Part shown: one piece after another, positions 55,891 to 64,000 of the stretch
Layout: every line of letters starts with the position of its first letter
Position numbering within the stretch: the stretch's first letter is position 1
DNA from: Skermanella pratensis
Lineage (GTDB): Bacteria > Pseudomonadota > Alphaproteobacteria > Azospirillales > Azospirillaceae
DNA: 64,000 nt
Direction of reading: 5' to 3'
Assembly (NCBI RefSeq): GCF_008843145.1
Contig: NZ_CP030265.1
Span: 5,325,001-5,389,000, forward strand
Notes under the pieces: generated by a model
The model's input: the letters and a program-made list of their open reading frames with translations, nothing else
What the model was told of the DNA's origin: nothing
The model's database searches: none
Position numbers and translations under genes: made by a program

Positions 55891-58599
55891 ATGAACGACC
55901 AGCAGATCCGCCTGAAGAACGCCGCGGACCGCATCGCCGCCACCGCCCGCCGGAGCAGGGCCTGGGTGTCCGAGACCCGCGGCGCCTCCGTCTCGGTCGC
56001 CAACGAGGCCGACAGCCTGGTCACCGAGGCCCGGCGGGTCGAGAGCGTGGCGCGAAAGCTGTCTCGTGCGGCCGAGCGCCGCATGTGCGTCGGCGTCTAC
56101 GGCGCCAGCCAGCAGGGCAAGTCCTACCTGGTCTCCGTCCTGGCGCGTCCGCCCGGCAAGGCCGGCCTGCTGGCCCGCTTCGGGGCGGACCGGCTGGACT
56201 TCATCACCGAGATCAACCCGTCCGGCGGCAAGGAATCGACCGGGCTGGTCACCCGCTTCACCGTCCATCCGCCCGAAGGCCCGGCGGACCCCGACTTCCC
56301 GGTCGATGTCCGGCTCCTGACCGAGACCGACATCGTCAAGATCCTGTCCAACGCTTTCCAAAGCGATTTCGACCAGAACAACCTGAAGATCGAGCGCCCG
56401 CGCGGCGAGGCGGTCCGCAAGCTCCTGGCCGCCTGCGGAGATCTGCGAAAAGCCCAGCCGTCCGCCCGCCACCTGGACGAGATCACGCTGTTCGACATCG
56501 GCGAGTATTTCGGAAAGAACTTCAGCAACCGCTGGCAGGAGCTTCAGCCCCTGGGCTACTGGGACCGGCTGGTCGAGCTGGCGCCCTTCCTGGACATCGC
56601 CGGCCGGGCCAGGCTGTTCAGCGTGCTGTGGGGCGGCATCGACGACCTGACCGAGCTATACAAGACGCTGGTGGCGGCGCTGGACCGGCTGGGCCATGCG
56701 GCCGACGCCGTCACCCAGCTGACGGCCCTCCAGCCCCGCAACACCAGCATCATCGACGTGGCGGCTCTTAAAAGGCTGGGACAGCCGTCCGACGCGAAGG
56801 ACCTGCTGCGCCTGCGCAGCCTGTCCGACGGCCGCCTGGGCGAGCCGGTGGAGCTGCCGCGCGCCGTGGTGACGACCCTGGTGGCCGAGCTGAGGATCAC
56901 CATCGACGAGCAGCCCTGGCCGATGAACGCCCATACCGACCTGCTCGACTTCCCCGGCGCGCGGTCGCGCTACAAGCTGGCGCAGCTTCCCGAACCGGGC
57001 GCCACCGTCGGCGCGGACGAGCAGAGCCGCGAGGGGCTGGTGCTGGAGCTGCTTCTGCGCGGCAAGATCGCCTATCTGTTCCAGCGCTATTCGGAAGAGC
57101 GCGAACTGACCGCCATGCTGCTGTGCATGGGCAACAAGCCGAACGAGGTCAAGGATCTAGGCTTCCTGGTGCGGCACTGGATCGAGCTGACCCACGGCAC
57201 CACGCCGGAACAGCGCGCCCGCGTGACCACCTCCCTGTTCCTCGTCCTGACCATGATCGACCTGGAATTCCAGGCCAAGGCCGGCGAGGACATCGACCAG
57301 AAATGGCAGATCCGGCTGCACACCTCGTTGCTGGAGCCGTACAAGTACGACGGCTGGGTGGACAACTTCAACGGCGGGCCGTTCGACAACACCCTGCTGC
57401 TGCGCAATCCCAACTTCGACCAGGAGTGGCTGGTCGAGTACCGGACGAAGCCGGGTTCGCCCGAGCCGGAGCGGCCTCTGGTCGAGGAGGCCCTGTCCCG
57501 CCGAAACGAGGCGCACCGACGCAAGCTGGAAGACAGCTTCTTCGCCTCCACCCAGGTCCAGCGCCATGTCCGCGACCCGCGCGAGGCATGGGACGCGATC
57601 CTGAAGCTGAACGACGGCGGCGTCACCCATATCGTGGACCGGCTGACGGCTGTGTCGGACCCGGCCCTGAAGTCGGCCCAGGTCGAGCAGCGTCTGCGCG
57701 AGAGCGTGTCCCAGCTCCAGAACTCCCTGAAGCGATTCTACCACGGAGTGGACGAGGAGGCCCGGCGCGAGAAGGAAGAAGCGCTGAAGGTGCTGCGCAA
57801 GGCTTTGGTCGCCGCCTTCCAGCGCCGGAAGTTCCGCACCTTCCCGCGCTTCCTGTCGTACCTGATGGTCGGCGAGCGCGACCTGCGCGAGATCGCGCTC
57901 AACGTCGCCGTGATGAAGATCGAGGAGGCGGAGGAAGCGCCGCCCGACGACCTGGACATCTTCGGCAGCCCGGTGGCCGCCGCCGCTCCGGCCAGGACCG
58001 CCCGCGACGACCGGCCCGCCCTGTTCGCCCGCGAGCTTCACCGGCACTGGGTCGGCCGGCTGCGCCACCTGCCCCAGGAGGAACAGCTGCTCCAGCATTT
58101 CGGGCTGGAGGCGCAGGTGGTCGGCGACCTCGTGGACCAGCTGGTGATCGCGGCCGACCGCGTCGGGATGATCGACAAGGTGGCCGGCGCCATCCGCAGC
58201 GAGACCGCGCTCGCCGCCATGCGCTGGGACGAGATCGCCGACCGGCTGGTCACGATAGCGTCCAACGCCTTCAACGTGTTCGTCGCCGAGATGGGGTTCC
58301 ACGACGTGCCGCTCGCCCAGCGGCCAGGCGTTCCGGAAGGCTCCCCCACGCCCAACCACAGGGTGTTCGAACCGCCGCCGCCCGTGACCGGCGCGCTGCC
58401 GGTGCTGGGCGACGAGCCGCTGCTATTGGAACAGCGCTATTTCATCGACTGGGGCGTCGCCTTCCTCCAGGCCGGCCTCGCCAACCTCAGCTACGGCGGC
58501 GGGCGGGAGCTGGACGAGGCGCAGAACCGGGCGCTCGGCGACATCCTGTCGAACCTTTCCGTAGACCGCCTGCTCGCGGGTCCGGCCCGTCCGGCATGA
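55891..58599 (+). CDS. srfC: SrfC-family protein, P-loop GTPase-like
   Basis: The 902-residue protein has Walker A CVGVYGASQQGKSYLVSVLA (about residues 66-85) after a 60-residue helical lead, and a G3-like DLLDFPGARSRYKL (about 349-362), consistent with a dynamin- or IRG-like GTPase. Long helical regions follow (ERPLVEEALSRRNEAHRRKLEDSFF; LKRFYHGVDEEARREKEEALKVLRKALV). It lies 25 bases after srfB. SrfC is annotated as a virulence factor in Salmonella; its activity is not established. Partnership of an ASKHA ATPase with a large GTPase suggests a membrane- or complex-remodelling machine. Confidence 0.86.
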   Translation: MNDQQIRLKNAADRIAATARRSRAWVSETRGASVSVANEADSLVTEARRVESVARKLSRAAERRMCVGVYGASQQGKSYLVSVLARPPGKAGLLARFGADRLDFITEINPSGGKESTGLVTRFTVHPPEGPADPDFPVDVRLLTETDIVKILSNAFQSDFDQNNLKIERPRGEAVRKLLAACGDLRKAQPSARHLDEITLFDIGEYFGKNFSNRWQELQPLGYWDRLVELAPFLDIAGRARLFSVLWGGIDDLTELYKTLVAALDRLGHAADAVTQLTALQPRNTSIIDVAALKRLGQPSDAKDLLRLRSLSDGRLGEPVELPRAVVTTLVAELRITIDEQPWPMNAHTDLLDFPGARSRYKLAQLPEPGATVGADEQSREGLVLELLLRGKIAYLFQRYSEERELTAMLLCMGNKPNEVKDLGFLVRHWIELTHGTTPEQRARVTTSLFLVLTMIDLEFQAKAGEDIDQKWQIRLHTSLLEPYKYDGWVDNFNGGPFDNTLLLRNPNFDQEWLVEYRTKPGSPEPERPLVEEALSRRNEAHRRKLEDSFFASTQVQRHVRDPREAWDAILKLNDGGVTHIVDRLTAVSDPALKSAQVEQRLRESVSQLQNSLKRFYHGVDEEARREKEEALKVLRKALVAAFQRRKFRTFPRFLSYLMVGERDLREIALNVAVMKIEEAEEAPPDDLDIFGSPVAAAAPARTARDDRPALFARELHRHWVGRLRHLPQEEQLLQHFGLEAQVVGDLVDQLVIAADRVGMIDKVAGAIRSETALAAMRWDEIADRLVTIASNAFNVFVAEMGFHDVPLAQRPGVPEGSPTPNHRVFEPPPPVTGALPVLGDEPLLLEQRYFIDWGVAFLQAGLANLSYGGGRELDEAQNRALGDILSNLSVDRLLAGPARPA

Positions 58600-58621
58600 C
58601 CGCGCCCGAGGACCTTGGATA

Positions 58622-59689
58622 ATGGCCACAGAAGTCACCCAGCCGCCGGGCTCGGCCCCGGGCGCCGCCCTGATCTCCGTCAGCGGGCGGCAGGGGCTCG
58701 ACCCGGACAGCCTCCGGCTCGCAATCGCCCAACCCAACGGACAGAAGTTCCTCCAGCAGTACGGGGCCGGCGATGCCTGGGGATCGACGCGGACCTGGCT
58801 GAGGCCCGTCGGGACGGAGCTGGACGGCGCCCTGCTCCGCATCCGGGTGGACGAGCGGCTGACCTGGAACCTCCAGGCCAACGTGACCTATCTATTGGCG
58901 CTCAGCGACGCCAACGGCGAGGCGCCGGGCGAGGAGCGGCTTCGCTGGAAAGCCATCCGCCTGCCCTCGGAGGCCCCGCCCAGGGTGGCGGAACCCGAGC
59001 CGGAGCCGGAGCCGGAGCCGGTGGTGACGGCACCTGAGCCCGATCCCGAACCGGAATTCAAGGCCCCGGAACGGCAACCGGAACCCGAACCGCAACGATC
59101 CCGCTGGCTGGTGCCGGCGCTCGCGGCGGCCGTCGCCCTGGTCCTGGTCGGCGGCGGCGCCTGGTGGTTCCTGAACCGGGAAGAACCGGCGCCCCCGGTC
59201 GCGGAAATCCCCGCCCCGGCGCCCGAAGCGTCTCCCAATCCCGCCGCACCGCTGACCACGGCGACGGCAACGGCGTTCCTGCGCACCAGCCCCGACCCGG
59301 CGGGTGCCCTGACGGAGGCGAAGCGCTACATGCAGGAAGGCTCCCGCGACGCGGTCCAGGGCGCTCTCCTGCTGTTCCGTCGCGCGGCCGACGGCGGCCA
59401 GCCCGAGGCGGCCACCGCGATCGGCGCCATGTACGACCCGGAGACCTTCTCCCCCGAGCGTAGCGCCGTGCCGTCGCCGGATGCCGAGAAGGCCCAGCTC
59501 TGGTACGAGAAGGCCGCCGATGCCAACGACGCCGAGGGATTATACCGCCTCGGCCGCCTGTTCATCAGCGGGCGCGTCGAGGGACCGGGGATTTCTCCGG
59601 AAGCCGGCGTCAGGACCCTCCAGCGCGCCGCCCAGCTCGGCCACGCCGAGGCCAAGGCGGAACTGGAAAAACTCGGGCAGCCGCAATGA
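58622..59689 (+). CDS. Membrane-anchored Sel1-repeat protein of the srf operon
   Basis: The 355-residue protein has a cytoplasmic N-terminal domain (residues 1-115), a Pro/Glu-rich linker (122-160), one transmembrane helix WLVPALAAAVALVLVGGGAWWFL (162-184), a second Pro/Ala linker, then Sel1/TPR-like repeats (EAKRYMQEGSRDAVQGALLLFRRAADGGQPEAATAIGAMYD; AQLWYEKAADANDAEGLYRLGRLF; AGVRTLQRAAQLGHAEAKAELEKLG). It probably places the Sel1 scaffold in the periplasm, linking cytoplasmic SrfBC to the envelope. It begins 22 bases after srfC. It may correspond to SrfA, but I cannot show that. Confidence 0.75.
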   Translation: MATEVTQPPGSAPGAALISVSGRQGLDPDSLRLAIAQPNGQKFLQQYGAGDAWGSTRTWLRPVGTELDGALLRIRVDERLTWNLQANVTYLLALSDANGEAPGEERLRWKAIRLPSEAPPRVAEPEPEPEPEPVVTAPEPDPEPEFKAPERQPEPEPQRSRWLVPALAAAVALVLVGGGAWWFLNREEPAPPVAEIPAPAPEASPNPAAPLTTATATAFLRTSPDPAGALTEAKRYMQEGSRDAVQGALLLFRRAADGGQPEAATAIGAMYDPETFSPERSAVPSPDAEKAQLWYEKAADANDAEGLYRLGRLFISGRVEGPGISPEAGVRTLQRAAQLGHAEAKAELEKLGQPQ

Positions 59690-61911
59690 GCAACGACCAT
59701 CCTCCTTCTGCCGGAACTTCGGGCGCCGCAATGGGCCATCGACGCCCCTCTTCATCATGGCCGGACTTGATCCGGCCATCCACGCGCAAACGTCGCCACG
59801 TCGGTTTGCGCGTGGATGCGCGGGTCGAGCCCGCGCACGACGAAAAGGAAATCGCTTGCCGCCATAAGACCTTCTTTGGCGCTCCCGCGAAGGAGGAAGC
59901 GCCCCCCGGAAAACGGCGGTCGGCCCTCGGCTGGCTCGCCGCGTCGGTGCTGATGCTCCTCCTCGCCTCGCCCGCCGCGCTCGCCTGCTCGCCGGCGCCG
60001 CTGCTCCAGCCGGGCAAGACCCAGCTTCAGGAACGGGTGCTGACGCGGCCCGGCGGCAAGCTGACGCCCGACGGCGGGGCGGCGAAGGCGGTGCCGGGCT
60101 TCAGCGTCCTCTATGTCTACGAACGCAGCCCCGACGGTGCGCGCGTCCGCGTCGGCGCCAGCGCGGACTGCAAGCCCCAGGGCTGGATGCCGTCCGAGGC
60201 GGTGGTGCCCTGGCGGCACACGCTGGTGGCCGCCTTCGCCAACCGCACCGGGCGCGACCGCGTTCTGTTCTTCGGCGCGGAGGACGGGCTGCGCGGCCTC
60301 GTCGGAAGCCGCGACGCCGGCGCCCAGGCCGCCAAGCTGGCCGAAGCCGCCAAGGCCGCCGGCCCCGGCAAGGGTGCGGCCGGCCCGCTGGTCTCGATCG
60401 AGCCGGAAACCGCCGTCGATATCAACAAGCAGTTCTACCTGCTGCCGATCCTGGAGGCCAAGACCCAGCGCTTCCCGACGGGCCGCCCGGTCCGCATGGT
60501 CAAGGTCGCGGCGGTGACCTCGCGCGACCAGGGAGCCCCGGCCCCGGCTTCCGCGGTATCCGCGACCCCGGCACCGCCCCAGGCCCCTGCGGTCCGGCAG
60601 AATTTCCGAACCGCCATCGTCTTCGTGATCGACGCCTCCAGCTCGATGCAGCCTTACATCGACCGGACCCGCGAGGCGATCAAGCGGATCTATGACGGCA
60701 TCAAGTCGGCCCAGTTGCAGGAACAGGTCCGCTTCGGGCTGATCGGCTACCGCGACGATCCCAAGGCGGTCCCCGGCCTCGAATACCTGACCAAGGTGTT
60801 CGTCGACCCCAACAAGGTCGACACGCGGGAGGAATTCGACGAGGCGGCCGCCGGCCTGGCCGCCTCCAAGGTCTCGACCCGCGCCTTCGCCGAGGACGGC
60901 TATGCCGGGGTGGACTCCGCGATCAACGCGATCGACTGGACCCCGTTCGGCGGGCGGTTCGTCGTGCTGATCACCGACGCCAGTTCGCGGGACCCCGGCA
61001 GCGGGCTGTCCGCCACCGGGCTGGACGCCAAGACGCTGTCCATAGCCCTGCTCGAGAAGAAGATCGCGACCATGGCGCTCCACCTGTTGACCGAGGAGGG
61101 CAGGAAGGACCATGCCAAGGGTGCGGCCCAGTACCGCGAGCTGACCACATATCCCGGGCGGAAGCCCCTCTATTACCCGGTGGAGGCCGGCGACGTGGGA
61201 CAGTTCGGCATCCGGGTCGACACGCTGACCGACAGCCTCGTCACGCTGGTCCAGGCGGCCGAGGCCGGCGACGGCCTTGACACGCCGCCTCCCCCGCCGC
61301 CGAAAGCGGCGCCGGGCGAGCCGGCCCCCGGTCCACGGGGCGATCCCCTGGCCGAGGACATCGCGGCGATCGGGCACGCCATGCGGCTGGCCTACCTGGG
61401 CAGCGTGCAGGGCACCGCGGCCCCCCCGATGTTCGAGGCCTGGGCGGCCGACCGCGACTTCGCCAACGACACGGTGGCGAGCCTCGACGTGCGGGTCCTG
61501 CTGTCCAAGTCGCAGCTGTCCGACCTGCAGGCGACCGTGGGCGCCCTGGCCGACGCCTATTCCAAGGGCCAGGTCGATCCCAGCGACCTTTTCAACCAAC
61601 TCCGCAGCGCCGCCGCGACCCTGAGCCGCGACCCGGCCAAGGTCGGCACCTCGGACAACCGGGCGCTCAACCAGGCCCTGCTGGGCGAGTATCTGGACGG
61701 GCTGCCCTATACCAGCCGCGTGATGGCGATCGACCAGGACGCCTGGCTCGGCATGAACCCCGGCGAGCAGCAGGCCCTGATCGACGACCTGCAGGTCAAG
61801 GCGCGGCTATACCGCCGTTTTCATGACGACGTGAGCAACTGGGTCAAGCTGGCCGAGGGCGCCTCGCCGGAAGACGCGGTCTATCCCGTCCCGCTGACGG
61901 CGCTGCCGTGA
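59686..61911 (+). CDS. Exported VWA-domain protein (PpkA C-terminal-domain-like)
   Basis: The 741-residue protein starts at an ATGA overlap with the Sel1 gene. Residues 25-60 are encoded by a palindromic repeat; the hydrophobic signal ALGWLAASVLMLLLASPAALAC comes only at 77-98, so the N-region is unusually long. An SH3-like/SPOR-type region follows, then a VWA domain from about 305: TAIVFVIDASSSMQPYIDRTREAIKRIYDGI with MIDAS DASSS, RFGLIGYRDDPKAVPGLEYLTKVF, and FVVLITDASSRD. This strongly resembles the periplasmic VWA end of the T6SS kinase PpkA, but no kinase domain is present. No other Met lies between the start and the signal. Confidence 0.82.
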   Translation: MSNDHPPSAGTSGAAMGHRRPSSSWPDLIRPSTRKRRHVGLRVDARVEPAHDEKEIACRHKTFFGAPAKEEAPPGKRRSALGWLAASVLMLLLASPAALACSPAPLLQPGKTQLQERVLTRPGGKLTPDGGAAKAVPGFSVLYVYERSPDGARVRVGASADCKPQGWMPSEAVVPWRHTLVAAFANRTGRDRVLFFGAEDGLRGLVGSRDAGAQAAKLAEAAKAAGPGKGAAGPLVSIEPETAVDINKQFYLLPILEAKTQRFPTGRPVRMVKVAAVTSRDQGAPAPASAVSATPAPPQAPAVRQNFRTAIVFVIDASSSMQPYIDRTREAIKRIYDGIKSAQLQEQVRFGLIGYRDDPKAVPGLEYLTKVFVDPNKVDTREEFDEAAAGLAASKVSTRAFAEDGYAGVDSAINAIDWTPFGGRFVVLITDASSRDPGSGLSATGLDAKTLSIALLEKKIATMALHLLTEEGRKDHAKGAAQYRELTTYPGRKPLYYPVEAGDVGQFGIRVDTLTDSLVTLVQAAEAGDGLDTPPPPPPKAAPGEPAPGPRGDPLAEDIAAIGHAMRLAYLGSVQGTAAPPMFEAWAADRDFANDTVASLDVRVLLSKSQLSDLQATVGALADAYSKGQVDPSDLFNQLRSAAATLSRDPAKVGTSDNRALNQALLGEYLDGLPYTSRVMAIDQDAWLGMNPGEQQALIDDLQVKARLYRRFHDDVSNWVKLAEGASPEDAVYPVPLTALP
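59752..59844. repeat. Cloverleaf-shaped palindromic element inside the VWA gene
   Basis: Three hairpins stand side by side: GGCCGGA/TCCGGCC (59759-59777), a perfect 14-bp ATCCACGCGCAAAC/GTTTGCGCGTGGAT (59778-59817) and GCGCGGG/CCCGCGC (59818-59836), inside an imperfect outer stem. In another frame it encodes MAGLDPAIHA, the mark of a widespread alphaproteobacterial intergenic palindrome family. Here it is translated in frame as part of the VWA protein. Confidence 0.85.
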
Positions 61912-62630
61912 CCGGGGCGCCGCTGCTTCGTCTGCAAGGTGTCGAGCGTACCCACCGGGCCGCCGACGGCGGCTTCGCGCTGTCCGTGCCACGGCTGGAC
62001 GTGGCGGCGGGCGAGCGGGTGGTGGTCCTGGGGCCGAGCGGGTCGGGCAAGAGCACGCTGCTCGACCTGCTGGCCTTCCTCGCGGCGCCGGACCGGGCGG
62101 AAATCTTCCTGTTCAACCCGGACGGGAAGAACCATGACATTGCCGCGCTGTGGCGCCGGGGTGGCCGCGCGGCGCTGACCCGGCTGCGCGCCGCCCATAT
62201 GGGCTATGTGCTCCAGACCGGCGGCCTGCTGCCCTACCTGACGGTGCGCGAGAACCTGCTCCTGGCCCGCCGACTGCTTGGGCTGGACGTGCCCGGCCCG
62301 GCAGACCGGCTGGCCGAGGCGGTCGGAGTCGGCGACCTGCTCGGCCGCCGGCCGGCGCAGCTCTCGATCGGCCAGCGCCAGCGCGTCGCCGTGATCCGGG
62401 CGCTGGCCCACATGCCGCAGATGATCCTGGCGGACGAACCGACGGCGGCGCTCGACGCCGGGCTGGGAGAACGGGTGATCGACACGCTGGTGGCGGTCAG
62501 CGGCGCCGTGGGTGCCGCGCTGGTGCTGGTCACCCATGACGAGGAACTGGCCCGCCGCGCCCGGGGCCGGATCGTCCGCTGCCGGCCCATGCTCGACGCC
62601 GACGCGCCCGGCAGCGTGGTGGCCGCATGA
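61908..62630 (+). CDS. LolD/TagT-like ABC transporter ATPase
   Basis: The 240-residue ATPase has Walker A VVVLGPSGSGKSTLLDLL (residues 39-56), a variant signature LSIGQRQRVAVIRAL in place of LSGGQ, Walker B MILADEPTAALD and switch VLVTHDEELARRA. It starts at GTG overlapping the VWA stop and overlaps the permease by 4 bases. It belongs to the MacB/LolD class that drives mechanotransmission rather than bulk transport. TagT of the Pseudomonas T6SS regulatory pathway is of this class. Confidence 0.85.
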   Translation: MTGAPLLRLQGVERTHRAADGGFALSVPRLDVAAGERVVVLGPSGSGKSTLLDLLAFLAAPDRAEIFLFNPDGKNHDIAALWRRGGRAALTRLRAAHMGYVLQTGGLLPYLTVRENLLLARRLLGLDVPGPADRLAEAVGVGDLLGRRPAQLSIGQRQRVAVIRALAHMPQMILADEPTAALDAGLGERVIDTLVAVSGAVGAALVLVTHDEELARRARGRIVRCRPMLDADAPGSVVAA

Positions 62631-63877
62631 TCGTCTCCGGCCTGTTCGCAAGGTCGGGCCAGATGTTCCGGCTGGTCGTCGCCGACCTGCGCCGGGACTG
62701 GGCCATGGCGGTGTGCCAGGTCTTCGCGCTGGCCGCCGTGCTGACGCCGCTGCTGGTCCTGTTCGGCCTTCAGCAGGGCGTGCTCGGCCAGATGCTGCGC
62801 GACCTCCAGGCCAACCCGGCGATGCGCGAGATCGTTCCCCGGGTGACCGGCACCAACCGGTTCGACGCGGCCTGGCTGGACGCCGCCCGGCGCCGGGCCG
62901 ACGTGGCCTTCGCGGTCGGCGACGCGCGCACGCTGGCGGCGGAGGTCGAGATGGTGCCCCTCGCCCGGCCACAGGCCGAAGCCGTGCTGGGCGTGCTGGT
63001 TCCGACGGGACCGGGCGACCCGCTGGCGGCGACGGCGGGGGAGCCCTGGGCCTCGGGGCTGGACAGGGTCGTGCTGTCGTTCGGCGCCGCCCGCGCGCTG
63101 GGTGCCGCCGCCGGCGAGCGGATCCAGCTCCTGGTGCCGCGCCGGCGCGACGGCACGGACGAGACCCAGGCCCACGCGGTCACCGTGGCGTCCATCCTGC
63201 CGCCCGACCGCATGGCCGAGACAAGGCGGGCGATCCTGGTGGACGACAGGCTGGTCCTGCACGTGCAGCGCTACCGCGACGGCTTCGCGGTGCCCGAACT
63301 GGGCTGGCCGGGAGCAGCCGCCGAAACCGGACCCCAGCGCTTCGAACGCTTCCGGCTCTACGCCCGGACCATCGACGACGTGGCGCCGCTGACCGCCTGG
63401 CTGCGCTCAGGCGGCGTGGAGCCGGTCAGCCGGCTCGACGAGATAGCGCCCATCCAGGCGCTCAATGCCAACCTGAGCCTGATCCTGGCCGTCATCAGCG
63501 CCTTCGCCGCGGCCGGCTCGATCGTGGCCCTGGCCGCGACCCAGTGGAGCGGGGTCGAGCGCAAGCGGCGCGAGCTGGCCCTGCTTACCCTGATCGGATA
63601 CGGCCGGGGCTGGCTGATCAGTCTGCCCCTCGCCCAGGCGCTGCTGCTCGCGGCGCTCGGATCGGCCCTGGCGGTCGGCCTGTTCGCGGCGGCCGCCGGG
63701 GTGATCAACGCCCGTTTCCCGGCGATCGGATCGGTCGCGTCCGGCGCCTGCCGGCTGAACCCCGACCAGCTGCTGCTGGCCGCCGCGATCACCTGCGTGC
63801 TCGCCATGGGGGCCGCCCTGCTGGCGGCGGCCCGCGTGACCCGGATCGAGCCGGCCGCCGCCCTGCGGGATACCTGA
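62627..63877 (+). CDS. FtsX/MacB-like permease (TagS-like)
   Basis: The 416-residue protein has one N-terminal helix (WAMAVCQVFALAAVLTPLLVLFGLQQG, residues 25-51), a periplasmic domain of about 230 residues, and three C-terminal helices (ILAVISAFAAAGSIVALAATQW; WLISLPLAQALLLAALGSALAVGLFAAA; LLLAAAITCVLAMGAALLAAARV), the type VII ABC layout. The coupling region SGVERKRRELALLTLIGYGRG is conserved. No cargo can be assigned; in TagTS the complex relays an envelope signal. Confidence 0.85.
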   Translation: MIVSGLFARSGQMFRLVVADLRRDWAMAVCQVFALAAVLTPLLVLFGLQQGVLGQMLRDLQANPAMREIVPRVTGTNRFDAAWLDAARRRADVAFAVGDARTLAAEVEMVPLARPQAEAVLGVLVPTGPGDPLAATAGEPWASGLDRVVLSFGAARALGAAAGERIQLLVPRRRDGTDETQAHAVTVASILPPDRMAETRRAILVDDRLVLHVQRYRDGFAVPELGWPGAAAETGPQRFERFRLYARTIDDVAPLTAWLRSGGVEPVSRLDEIAPIQALNANLSLILAVISAFAAAGSIVALAATQWSGVERKRRELALLTLIGYGRGWLISLPLAQALLLAALGSALAVGLFAAAAGVINARFPAIGSVASGACRLNPDQLLLAAAITCVLAMGAALLAAARVTRIEPAAALRDT

Positions 63878-63880
63878 GCC

Positions 63881-64000
63881 ATGACGATGCCGAGATCCAT
63901 TCCCTTCCGTTTCGCAGCCCTCCTCCTGGCGTCCTTGCTCTGGCCGGCCGCGGCGGGTGCCGCCGCGACGCCTTGGCCGGAAGACCTCTACAACCCGGCG
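63881..64000 (+). CDS. Exported protein, N-terminal fragment (possibly TagR/SUMF1-like)
   Basis: Only 40 codons are inside the window: a Sec signal (SIPFRFAALLLASLLWPAAAGAAA) and mature start TPWPEDLYNPA. It begins 4 bases after the permease stop, as the next operon gene. By analogy with tagT-tagS-tagR it could be a formylglycine-generating-enzyme-fold TagR, but the fold lies outside the window and cannot be checked here. Confidence 0.6.
   Translation, partial: MTMPRSIPFRFAALLLASLLWPAAAGAAATPWPEDLYNPA

Noticed and set aside
52668..56084. A 1138-codon open frame opposite srfB
   Set aside because: Composition (Gln/Arg/Val/Leu/Asp-rich) is that of an antisense shadow and srfB carries all three ATPase motifs in the plus frame.

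Overview
The window is about 64 kb of high-GC DNA from an alphaproteobacterium. Gene content, codon use and local order (DgcAB/Etf dimethylglycine demethylase, heterotetrameric sarcosine oxidase, BetIBA, a BrkB/YihY protein, MgtE) suggest an Azospirillaceae/Rhodospirillales member such as Skermanella or Azospirillum. This placement is an inference from gene content, not from a marker gene.

Positions 1-17,000 and 21,600-32,700 carry choline and glycine-betaine metabolism. Read on the minus strand, the left part holds a ProV/ProW-type importer, an electron-transfer flavoprotein pair, dimethylglycine demethylase DgcA/DgcB, and a tight soxB-soxD-soxA-soxG-sdaA-glyA operon. The right part holds two overlapping GATase1-AraC regulators (one GbdR-like), betA, betB, betI and, divergently, choX. 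Together they encode choline uptake, choline to betaine, then dimethylglycine to sarcosine to glycine to serine to pyruvate. Only the betaine to dimethylglycine monooxygenase (GbcAB) is missing from the window.

The block is broken by mobile and selfish DNA. Between 18 and 21.6 kb there is a YefM-YoeB module with a textbook operator, a TumE-type toxin module, a decayed yoeB 3' fragment and a group II intron. A second, apparently identical copy of that intron (1,900 bp) sits at 29-31 kb beside an intact IS66-type element, and the two separate betI from betBA. Both introns occupy the same position in one arm of a TTGGCCACAGATG-type inverted repeat; the intact arms give the splice boundaries to the base.

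From 32.7 to 52.6 kb there are mostly housekeeping or accessory genes. These include an amino-acid-kinase-fold protein, a GMC oxidoreductase with a Tat-exported partner, HAD phosphatases, a PAP2 phosphatase, polA with an apparent one-base frameshift, an Rpn-nuclease pseudogene with a single stop, succinyl-CoA:3-ketoacid CoA-transferase, MarC, MgtE, a response regulator, YihY, a DUF533 protein, lipoproteins, a nucleoside hydrolase and an orphan PotC-like permease. A tRNA-Arg(CCT) gene at 37.3-37.7 kb is split in its anticodon loop by a 240-bp group I intron.

From 52.8 kb to the end runs a co-directional operon of overlapping genes: SrfB (Hsp70/actin-fold ATPase), SrfC (P-loop GTPase-like), a membrane-anchored Sel1-repeat protein, an exported VWA protein resembling the C-terminal domain of PpkA, a TagT-like ATPase, a TagS/FtsX-like permease, and the start of an exported protein that may be TagR-like. 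This combination of SrfBC with a TagTS/VWA envelope-signalling module is the best candidate for an undescribed system. Inside the VWA gene lies an in-frame, cloverleaf-shaped palindromic repeat.
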